From contig CAZDKY010000017.1 of the NCBI GenBank assembly GCA_964506505.1, forward strand, positions 1-25,648: a stretch of 25,648 bases of DNA, given 5' to 3'. The notes beneath the pieces are model-generated. The model saw only the letters and a list, made by a program, of their open reading frames with translations. It ran no database searches and was not told the DNA's origin. The position numbers were made by a program, and so were the translations under genes. How positions within the stretch are numbered: position 1 is the first letter of the stretch; the number at the start of each line of letters is the position of its first letter. This stretch comes from M55B129 sp964506505 (GTDB lineage Bacteria > Bacillota > Dethiobacteria > DTU022). Below, in pieces: positions 1 through 7,600 of the stretch.

Positions 1-106
1 TGTTGGACAGAGACTGAAAAGGTTAATCCTGCTGGCAGGGCAGGGGTAATATTCGCTAAAATTATAGCTGATTCAGGCTGGATAAGGTTAAATACTGGCC
101 ATTTTC

Positions 107-715
107 TTGATAGATCTGATTAGCTCGATTCCTTTTGTGTTATCTCAGATTACCCCTTTTACTTTCGGTTTCATGACTATGAGTTTCAGCTTAATGTGTA
201 TTATTCTCCAGATAATAATCTGGTGCGGTGTTACAATGCAAATGATCCTTCAAATTCCTCTGGGATTCGGTTTCTCTGCACTTATTGATCTATACATGTT
301 TTTACTGGCAGCCGCAGAACCCACCCTCTGGTTAAGGGTGGTTCTCTGCTTTTTCGGAGTTGTTTTTACTGCCCTGGGGATTGTAATTATTGTTAGTATG
401 GATTTAATGCTTCCTGCGCCGAATTCCTTTCTCAGGGCGGTCAGCCATCGCTATAATATTCAACTCTATAAAGTGAAAATTGCAGGAGACGTAACCTGGG
501 TCCTTCTTACCATTGCCATATCCCTGATTTTTGCCGGTAAAGTTCTTGCTGACGGTATCGGGATTTTATTTTTCATGTATTTCACGGGTAAGTCCCTGGG
601 TGTCTTTAAAAAGCACCTTGCCTTTCTGGAAATGAAACCTGTAGAAATATTACGGGAACAGTTCGGAACCATGCATACAGCTAAAAAGGCTGCAATTCGT
701 AATATGTCATGCTGA
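107..715 (+). CDS. YczE/YitT-like integral membrane protein, 5' end missing or frameshifted
   Basis: The 202-residue reading frame is almost entirely hydrophobic, with about five membrane segments (roughly residues 18-47, 50-70, 78-98, 128-145 and 150-165). The middle holds a loop of the form SMDLMLPAPNSFL, followed by a conserved-looking KIAGDVTW segment, and a GIGILFFMYFTGKSLG stretch lies near the C-terminus. That layout resembles the YczE/YitT/DUF6198 group of uncharacterised membrane proteins; function is unknown. The only start in frame here is a TTG at 107 with no Shine-Dalgarno sequence near it. The expected first helix and the glycine-rich loop after it are absent from this frame but can be pieced together from two other frames in positions 2-106. 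The gene is therefore probably frameshifted or a decaying pseudogene, and its true start lies before the window. It ends just ahead of a strong terminator, so it is the last gene of its unit. The family call is by eye only. Confidence 0.5.
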   Translation: MIDLISSIPFVLSQITPFTFGFMTMSFSLMCIILQIIIWCGVTMQMILQIPLGFGFSALIDLYMFLLAAAEPTLWLRVVLCFFGVVFTALGIVIIVSMDLMLPAPNSFLRAVSHRYNIQLYKVKIAGDVTWVLLTIAISLIFAGKVLADGIGILFFMYFTGKSLGVFKKHLAFLEMKPVEILREQFGTMHTAKKAAIRNMSC

Positions 716-725
716 TGAAGAACGA

Positions 726-754
726 AGCCGGGTGCTGTGACACCCGGCTTTTTT
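726..754 (+). terminator. Rho-independent terminator after the YczE-like gene
   Basis: A perfect 9-bp stem (AGCCGGGTG at 726-734 with CACCCGGCT at 741-749), a 6-nt loop and a run of six T (749-754) form a textbook intrinsic terminator for the plus strand, 10 bases after the stop codon at 715. The T-run directly abuts the encoded CCA end of the minus-strand tRNA gene. On the minus strand the hairpin is not followed by a T-run, so it should act in one direction. Confidence 0.9.
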
Positions 755-828
755 GGTGCGCCTGCGTGGTTTTGAACCACGGGCCTCCTGCGTGTCAAGC
801 AGGCGCTCTCCCCCTGAGCTACAGGCGC
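754..828 (-). tRNA. tRNA-Val (anticodon GAC), CCA end encoded
   Basis: Reading the minus strand gives a complete cloverleaf. There is a 7-bp acceptor stem starting GCGCCTG, a D-arm GCTC/GAGC, and an anticodon stem CCTGC/GCAGG with loop TTGACAC, which puts the anticodon GAC at 796-794. A five-base variable region, the T-arm CGTGG-TTCAAAA-CCACG, discriminator A and an encoded CCA (756-754) follow. GAC reads valine codons GUC and GUU. All stems pair. The gene stands alone, pointing toward the preceding plus-strand terminator, with its own promoter at 855-884. Confidence 0.96.
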
Positions 829-854
829 ATGAAAAATATTATTAAAGCAAAAGT

Positions 855-884
855 ATTTTAGCATTACAGTGATGTTCCTGTCAA
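855..884 (-). promoter_or_regulatory. Sigma-A promoter of tRNA-Val
   Basis: On the minus strand the sequence reads TTGACA (884-879), an 18-base spacer and TAAAAT (860-855). This is a perfect -35 box and a good -10 box. Transcription would begin about 20 bases before the mature 5' end of tRNA-Val at 828. The -35 box lies in the centre of the inverted repeat 866-897. Confidence 0.82.
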
Positions 885-897
885 GGAACATCACTGT
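866..897. repeat. Perfect 14-bp inverted repeat over the tRNA-Val -35 box
   Basis: ACAGTGATGTTCCT (866-879) is repeated exactly in inverted form at 884-897, with only GTCA between the arms. Neither side is followed by a T-run, so it is not an ordinary terminator. It covers the -35 box of the minus-strand tRNA-Val promoter and lies about 30 bases before the likely -10 of the plus-strand GTPase gene. A protein-binding operator between divergent promoters is the simplest reading; this is inference. Confidence 0.85.
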
Positions 898-924
898 CCT
901 AAGCTGTGAAAGACGGTCGATTTG

Positions 925-933
925 TGCTATTAT
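925..933 (+). promoter_or_regulatory. Candidate extended -10 promoter of the TGS GTPase gene
   Basis: TGCTATTAT at 925-933 is an extended -10 element (TGn followed by TATTAT). No convincing -35 box is present 17 bases upstream. A start near 940 would give a leader of about 25 bases carrying the Shine-Dalgarno AAAGGAG at 951-957. The placement fits, but a single element is weak evidence. Confidence 0.4.
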
Positions 934-965
934 TAATTTGTATTTTTGTCAAAGGAGTGTCTACA

Positions 966-1931
966 TTGCCTGCCAATCTCACCCCCCAGTATTATGCGGC
1001 GGAAGAAAATTACAAGCGGGCTACTACACAGGAAGAACGGGTCAAAACGCTGCAGGAAATGCTGGCCGTGATTCCCAAACACAAGGGAACGGAGAAGCTG
1101 CAGGCCGATATAAAGAAGCGGCTGGCCCGATTGAAGGAAGAGGGGAAAAAAAAGAAGCAGACCAGGGGATTTAATCCCTTCGGGGTGGATAAGCAGGGAG
1201 CCGGGCAGATTGTTTTGGCTGGTTACCCCAACTGTGGTAAGTCAGCCCTGGTGGGCATTCTTACCAGGGCTAAAGTAAAGGTTGCCGATTACCCTTTTGC
1301 TACCACCCTGCCGGTTAGTGGGATGATGCCTTATAAAGACACCTTTATCCAGCTGGTTGATACTCCCCCGCTGTCGATTGACAATGTCCCGCCGGGGCTA
1401 ATCGGCACTTTCAAGGATGCCGATGCCCTGCTGATCCTGATTGATGTTTCCACTGCCGAATGCCTGGAGCAGCTTGATGGGATGATGAAAGTCCTGCAGG
1501 AACGAGAGGTAATTGATCTGTCGGAAGAGGGCGAGATCATTGCTCCCATACCTTTCCTGGTGGCCGCATCAAAAATGGACCATCCGGAAGCGGAAGAGAA
1601 TCTTGAGATCCTGGAAGAGTTGTGGCCCGACCTGGCAATTATTTCTGTTTCAAACAAAGGCATGGGTCTGGAGGAACTCAAAGACAGGATCTACGAATTG
1701 CTTGGTATAATCAGGGTCTATGGGAAAGCGGCCGGCAGGCCGGCCGATATGGACAGGCCTTTTATTTTAAAAAAGGGCAGCACGGTGCTCGATTTTGCCG
1801 GGCAGATCCACAAAGATTTTCCTGAAAACCTGAAAAACGCCCTGGTATGGGGATCGTCAAAATTTGACGGACAGGCCGTTCCCCGGGATTATATACTGGA
1901 AGACGGTGATATTGTGGAGCTGCAGCTTTAG
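966..1931 (+). CDS. TGS-domain GTPase of the Obg/DRG type
   Basis: I chose the TTG at 966 because AAAGGAG (951-957) sits 8 bases before it; this gives 321 residues. Residues 1-68 are charged and helical, like the N-terminal helices of DRG-type GTPases. A G domain follows, with the P-loop GYPNCGKS (86-93), a switch region ADYPFATT (107-114), a G3 motif DTPP (132-135), G4 SKMD (202-205) and G5 around SVSN (227-230). The last ~58 residues form a TGS domain ending with DYILEDGDIVEL. Proteins of this class bind GTP and usually act on ribosomes or RNA; the exact role here is not known. Two motifs deviate from consensus: G3 lacks the usual glycine (DxxG) and G4 is SKMD rather than NKxD. The gene is monocistronic by spacing, divergent from tRNA-Val, with 137 bases before lemA. 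Confidence 0.88.
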   Translation: MPANLTPQYYAAEENYKRATTQEERVKTLQEMLAVIPKHKGTEKLQADIKKRLARLKEEGKKKKQTRGFNPFGVDKQGAGQIVLAGYPNCGKSALVGILTRAKVKVADYPFATTLPVSGMMPYKDTFIQLVDTPPLSIDNVPPGLIGTFKDADALLILIDVSTAECLEQLDGMMKVLQEREVIDLSEEGEIIAPIPFLVAASKMDHPEAEENLEILEELWPDLAIISVSNKGMGLEELKDRIYELLGIIRVYGKAAGRPADMDRPFILKKGSTVLDFAGQIHKDFPENLKNALVWGSSKFDGQAVPRDYILEDGDIVELQL

Positions 1932-2068
1932 ATAAGGGTTTAATATATTTTTTCGACAGTGCTTTTACAGGGCAGGAAAAAGAAACCTTGGTTGCGAAAT
2001 AGCTCATGATTAACATGATCAAATAGTCTTTTTACGTTTTTATTAAATGTCAAAAGGAGATGGGAACA

Positions 2069-2620
2069 ATGGTATGGGCAATCCTGGCAATAATTGCATT
2101 ACTGGTTATTTTATTTGTCGGTATTTATAACCGCCTGGTTACCCTGCGGCAGCGTATCAAGAATGCCTGGGCGCAGATCGAGGTTCAGCTAAAAAGGCGA
2201 TATGATTTAATTCCCAACCTGGTTAACACGGTTAAGGGTTATGCCACCCACGAGAGGGAGACTTTTGAAAAGGTGACCCAGGCCCGTAATATGGCCATCC
2301 AGGCCAAAAATGTAAACGAACAAGCCGGAGCAGAAAACATGCTCTCGGGAGCTCTTAAAACACTTTTTGCAGTTGCTGAAAATTACCCGCAGCTCAAAGC
2401 TGATGCCAATTTCCGGCAGCTTCAGGAAGAGCTGGCCAATACGGAAGGTAAGATTGCTTTTTCGAGGCAGTTTTACAATGATACGATAATGAGTTATAAC
2501 ACGACCATCCAAAAATTTCCTACCGTTCTCATTGCCGGGATGTTTGGTTTTCACAAGGAAGAATATTTTAATCTCGACGAAGAAGCAGCCGCCCGCGAAG
2601 CTGTTAAAGTCGAGTTTTAG
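2069..2620 (+). CDS. lemA: LemA family protein
   Basis: The ATG at 2069 has AAGGAG (2054-2059) 9 bases upstream. The earlier in-frame ATG at 2060 touches the Shine-Dalgarno and is unlikely. The 183-residue product has one N-terminal membrane helix (about residues 2-20). It then shows the LemA signature: a coiled, basic region with NAWAQIEVQLKRRYDLIPNLV, then GYATHERETFEKVTQAR, and near the C-terminus NTTIQKFPTVLIAGMFGF. LemA proteins are membrane-anchored helical-bundle proteins of unknown biochemical role. The gene is followed after 10 bases by a DUF2207 membrane protein, a pairing seen in many bacteria, so the two probably work together at the membrane. The 137 bases upstream are AT-rich and hold only a weak promoter candidate (TTGGTT-17-TAACAT from 1988). 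Confidence 0.93.
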   Translation: MVWAILAIIALLVILFVGIYNRLVTLRQRIKNAWAQIEVQLKRRYDLIPNLVNTVKGYATHERETFEKVTQARNMAIQAKNVNEQAGAENMLSGALKTLFAVAENYPQLKADANFRQLQEELANTEGKIAFSRQFYNDTIMSYNTTIQKFPTVLIAGMFGFHKEEYFNLDEEAAAREAVKVEF

Positions 2621-2630
2621 AGGCGCTTTG

Positions 2631-4460
2631 ATGAATAGAAATTATAAAGAGCAGCTGTTGTCGACTGGTTTTTTGTTAACGTTATTTCTGGTGGCTATGG
2701 CGGTTATCCTTGCCCTTCCGCAGGAGGCGGAAGCCCAGGATGACCGCTCATTTTATTTCCCCTCTGTTATTATTGAGGCAGAAATCAATAAGGACGGTTC
2801 TATGCAGATAGTTGAGGAAAGGACCTTCCGTTTTAACGGACGTTACCGGGGAGCATGGTCCTATATCTACCTGGATAACAATGCTTCAATCAGGGATGTC
2901 ATGGTTAGTGAAAGAGGTGATCCTTACGAAGAGATGCCCGTAGGGACCCAGGATATACCGGGTATTTTTTATGTTGAATACAAGCCGGATCTGGTATATA
3001 TAGACTGGAGCTACGATGCCTGTGATGAAAACCGAACTTTTACAATCAGCTATGTTGTCGATAACGCGGTCCTGATTCACAACGATGTGGCCGAGCTTTA
3101 CTGGCAGTTCATCGGTGATGAGTGGGATGAACGGACCGAATATGCACTTGTTACCCTCAAGTTGCCCGAAGGAGCTTCTGCCGGCGATATCCGGGCCTGG
3201 GGGCATGGTCCTCTGTATGGAGAAGTCGAGATTGTCGATTCGAGAACTGTGAAATGGGAGATTGAAGATTTGCCGGCTAACACTTTTCTGGAGGGAAGGG
3301 TTGCTTTTCCCCTGAGCCTTGTTCCCGGAGCGGTAAATCATTCCGGCCGGGATGGTTTGCCCGGAATGCTGGCCGATGAAGAACGCCGGGCCCGCGAAGC
3401 CAACCTTAAAAGAACTATTGCCCGTATCGATTTTATTGCCGGTCCGCTGGCATTTTTGGGGATGCTCATTTTTTACATTGTTACCCGCTTCAAAGCAAAG
3501 CGGTCTCCCGATGCTTACAGTGGCGATTATTACCGGGAACTGCCGGATGATTGTTCACCGGCGGAAGCTGGTTACTTTTTCCGTATGGGCAGGACTGCTC
3601 CTGAAGATTTTACAGCAACGGTTATGGATCTGGCCCGACGGGGACATTTGAAGCTTGAAGAATACCAGGGTGAAAAGGGCCTGATCATCAAGCGTAGTTT
3701 TACTGATTACCGGGTTATTCCAGCTGAAGGCAAAGACAGCCTGGAACCGCATGAAGAAAAACTCCATTCTTTTATTTTTAACAAAGTTGGCAGCGGCTCT
3801 GATGAAGGGACAACTCTGCAGACAATTGAAGCATACGGCCGAAAGCATAAAACCAGCACCGCCGCTTTTTACCAGGACTGGATCAAAAGAATAAAAGAAG
3901 AGGTAGAAAAAGAGAAGTATTTCAGAGGTTTAGCCTGGCCTGGGATAATTGCCGCAGCGGTTCTGACCATAATCGGCATTCCCCTGTTTATTTTTGGTAT
4001 GTATTTTACAGGGATTATCGCCATAATTATTGGTCCGCTGATGGCCGTTGCTTTTGGGGTGATGAAGAGGCTGATGCCAAAAGGAGCGGATCATTACGCT
4101 AAATGGAAAGCATTTAAACGTTTTCTGCAGCATTTTTCCAGCCTCGATCGCTCCACTATCCCATCACTGGTTATCTGGGAACATTACCTGGTCTATGCTG
4201 TAGCACTTGGAGTAGCAAAAGAGGTCATTGAGCAGCTGCGCCTTGTTTATCCAAATCTGGAAAGGGATATGCCTGTTCTCTGGCCCGCCTACGGAATGGT
4301 GGCCGCCAATCCCGCCCGTTTTGGCGATTTTACCTCCACCATGGGGAACTCGTTCCGCACCGCTTTTCATTCAGCAACTTCGTCAGGTTCGGGAGGAGGA
4401 GGAGGTTTCTCCGGTGGTGGAGGTGGCGGTGGAGGTGGTGGTGGTGGAGGTGCCCGCTGA
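2631..4460 (+). CDS. DUF2207 membrane protein with glycine-rich tail
   Basis: ATG at 2631 starts 10 bases after the lemA stop, giving 609 residues; the Shine-Dalgarno (AGAGGC) is weak, so translational coupling to lemA is likely. Residues 1-36 are a signal peptide or anchor ending near EAEAQ. Residues ~38-260 form the extracytoplasmic DUF2207 beta-rich region (SMQIVEERTFRF, FTISYVV, ELYWQFIGDEWD). There is a membrane helix at ~263-290, a cytoplasmic segment with a winged-helix-like stretch (SPAEAGYFF...VMDLARRGHLKLEE) at ~310-345, and two more helices at ~432-478. The C-terminus ends in a serine/glycine then near-pure glycine tail encoded by repeated GGT/GGA codons (about 4390-4452). Glycine tails are common in this family. 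The function is unknown; together with LemA it is probably an envelope protein. No terminator is visible in the 142 bases that follow. Confidence 0.9.
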   Translation: MNRNYKEQLLSTGFLLTLFLVAMAVILALPQEAEAQDDRSFYFPSVIIEAEINKDGSMQIVEERTFRFNGRYRGAWSYIYLDNNASIRDVMVSERGDPYEEMPVGTQDIPGIFYVEYKPDLVYIDWSYDACDENRTFTISYVVDNAVLIHNDVAELYWQFIGDEWDERTEYALVTLKLPEGASAGDIRAWGHGPLYGEVEIVDSRTVKWEIEDLPANTFLEGRVAFPLSLVPGAVNHSGRDGLPGMLADEERRAREANLKRTIARIDFIAGPLAFLGMLIFYIVTRFKAKRSPDAYSGDYYRELPDDCSPAEAGYFFRMGRTAPEDFTATVMDLARRGHLKLEEYQGEKGLIIKRSFTDYRVIPAEGKDSLEPHEEKLHSFIFNKVGSGSDEGTTLQTIEAYGRKHKTSTAAFYQDWIKRIKEEVEKEKYFRGLAWPGIIAAAVLTIIGIPLFIFGMYFTGIIAIIIGPLMAVAFGVMKRLMPKGADHYAKWKAFKRFLQHFSSLDRSTIPSLVIWEHYLVYAVALGVAKEVIEQLRLVYPNLERDMPVLWPAYGMVAANPARFGDFTSTMGNSFRTAFHSATSSGSGGGGGFSGGGGGGGGGGGGGAR

Positions 4461-4602
4461 AACAAAGCATTTCATTAACTGTCGTTGAATTTATCCAGCT
4501 TCATTCACTGTTCATTGGTTATTCTTTGCCGGTTGTAAGAACGTAGTTTGGCGGAAATATTCGCTGTATAACTTTCTAACAGGGTTAGCAGGGAGCGATT
4601 TG

Positions 4603-7600
4603 ATGATTATAAAGTCGGAACAGGGAAACAGTATACCTTCTATTGGCCTTGATATTGGAGTTTTTTCTGTAAAGGGCGTCCTGATCGAGAATGGATTTGT
4701 AGAAAAGGTCTACCGTCCTGCTTCCGGAAATCCGGTGGCAGTTGCCGGAGAGTGCCTTAACAATCTGGTTGCTAAAACACACGGGGCTAAAATGCGAATT
4801 GGTCTTACCGGTAATAATGCCAGACTGGTAGCTGATGAACTGGGCATTAACCCTATTATTGAAGCAGAATCGCTGCAGGCTGGAATAAGCAGCCTCGGGA
4901 TCAAGGGCCGTGCTGTTTTATCTCTGGGACATGAAAATATGTACTACCTGGAGATTGACCCCAGTGGTGCGATCACCTTTTTTAACCGCAACGGCCAGTG
5001 TGCGGCAGGAAGTGGTTCATTCTGGTACCAGCAGGCTACCAGAATGGGCTATAACGACCGTGAACTGGCGGAAGAGGCTCTCAAGGCGGAGTCACCGGTA
5101 AAAATATCGGGCCGTTGTGCCGTTTTTGCCAAATCTGACATGACCCATGCTATTAACGGGGGGGCTTCACAGATGGCTGTAGCGGCAGGGTTGGCCAAAA
5201 CACTGGTGGACCTGGTGGTCACGGGTGTAGCGCAGAACAGAATCAAGGGGCCGGGTACCCTTATAACCGTCGGCGGTGTGGCCAATAACCGGGCTATTCT
5301 AAAGTACCTGGGAGAATACTGTAGTGAACACAACATCACGTTGTCGGTTCCGGACGACCATGAATATATAAATGCCCTGGGGGCGGCTCAAAAGGGTTTT
5401 GAGCTGTCGGCATCAAGGGTCAGTATTGAAAAAATGTTTTCAAGACGCTATGTCCCCGAAAATCCACTTCCTCCCCTGCAAGCTGAAAAAGTTATTTACG
5501 GCGAGGATCATTTTACAGGAAAGGTGAAAGATCTTTCCATTATTTATTTGGGAGTGGACTGTGGTTCCGTTTCAACAAAGTGTGTGCTGCTTGACGGAGA
5601 AGGACAATACATCGGCGGAGTTTACCTGCCCACGGCCGGCCGCCCTGCCTTGCAAGTGCTGGAACTAATGAAAGAGATTAATGAAAAATTTAAAGATATA
5701 ATGCGCACCAGACCTCCTGTGGTTGCCTGTACCACAGGATCAGGACGTTTCCTGGCCCAGAAAATTCTGGCTGCGGACTATGCCGCCGATGAAATTACCT
5801 GCCAGGCAGAAGGCATAAAATCCCTGTTTGAGGAACACGACCTGGCTGTTATTGAAATCGGGGGGGAAGATTCCAAGTTTATTCAAATTAAAAATGATAT
5901 CCTTTTCGATTACAACATGAATCCGGTCTGTGCTGCCGGAACAGGGACTTTTCTCGAAAATTTGGCTGAACTCCTTGGTGTGCAAATCAAGGAAGAATTT
6001 TCTCAAAAAGCTTTTCAGGCTGCTTATGCCATTGACCTCGGTGATAACTGCACACTCCTGTCCCAGTCTGCCCTTGTTGCAGCTGCTTCCCGGGGACTGC
6101 CGCTGGATGCCCAGCTGGCCAGCCTCGCTTATTCTGCAGCCCGCAACTACCTGAGCCGGACCGTGGAAAACAGGGTGACCGAAGGGAAGCTGGTTTTTAC
6201 CGGAGCAACTGCCAAAAATCATGCTCTCGCTTCCGCTTTTGCCGCCATATGTGGGAGAGATATTTTGGTTCCGCCAAACCCCGAACTGTCCGGCGCTCTT
6301 GGAGCTGCCCTGATGGCCCGTTTTTTCTACCTGGAAGATGGGAAACCGGAGAAACCTTCTCACCAGCTGGACCGCCTGAATGAATACCGTCTGGAAAGGA
6401 AACCGTGCCGGGCCCGGTGTCCCTACGATCACCATTGCATTCTCGATGTAATTACTTTTAATGACGGTTCCCACTTTATTTACGGTGACCGCTGCGGCCG
6501 TTATTCAGAACTTGAAAAGAAGAAAAAGGACGAAGATCTTCCTGATTACCGGGAGCTTCGGGAGGAGATCTTTTTGAAAGCGGCCGGCGAACCGCTTGAT
6601 GAAGGACCACAGGTGGGCATTGCCTGCGGCGGACTTAATTATGAATTCTACCCGTTCTGGGCTGCTTTTTTCAGGACCCTCGGCGCCAGAGTTGTTCCCA
6701 GCGGAGAATCAAATGAAAAAATACTGGAAAAGGGGAAAATGAATCTGGCCGCCGAAATGTGTTTTCCAATGGAGGTCCTGGTCGGGCATTACCGGGAACT
6801 GGCTGATAAAGGAACCGATTACATTTTTATACCCGAAATATTTGACATGGAGCCCCTGCCCTGGCTGGCGGACTGGCCTCGTTCCTTAAGCTGTCCCCTT
6901 ATGATGATGGTTAAAGGGGTGGTTGCCCATTCCCTTGATCTGCCGGATGATAAAATTTTACATGCCCGCCTCAGTTTTCATGAGGGAGCGGAACGTGTTG
7001 AAAATCAGCTGCTACCGGCTGCCAGGAAGCTTCTCGGGAAAAATTATTCACCTGATCTTGTCAGCCGGGCTGTCCAGGATGGATACAAGGCTCTTGCCGA
7101 CTACAGGTCGGTGGTTGAAAAGGAAGGTCGGCGCATAATTGAAGGTCTTGCCGCCGGCCCTGATGCCATTGTGGCGCTGGTCCTGGGACGTTCTTATACG
7201 CTATATGATCCTTTTGTTTCTAAAAATGTTATGGCGCATGCTTCACAAAGGGGTTTAACGGCCATTCCCCAGGATTTCTTTCTTGAATATCTGCGCGGAT
7301 GGTACGAAGGAAGGATCGAGTCGTTTTTTCTCGATACCCACCGGGACGATTTTGAACAATACATGGCACATACAACGGAGCAAATGGATAACATTTACTC
7401 TTCTCAGTTACAGAATATGATGGCTGCGGCTGCTGCAGCTCAATTTTTTAATGAACGAACAGCGGAAAGCGGTCTTCCGCAGCTGCACCTGGTACTACAG
7501 GATCCTTTCAGGTGCGGTCCCAATTCAATGCTTCGCCATTATTTGGCCAATGTGGCCGAGTTTTTGCGCCTTACCCTGGATGAACATACTGCGCCGGCCG

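Noticed and set aside
466..894. A minus-strand frame of 142 codons across the tRNA-Val gene and the end of the YczE-like gene
   Set aside because: It reads through a tRNA gene and a terminator hairpin, so it is not a protein gene.
5740..6474. A 244-codon open frame on the minus strand inside the activase gene
   Set aside because: It lies wholly opposite a well-supported coding region, its translation shows no domain or normal composition, and long antisense frames arise from codon bias.
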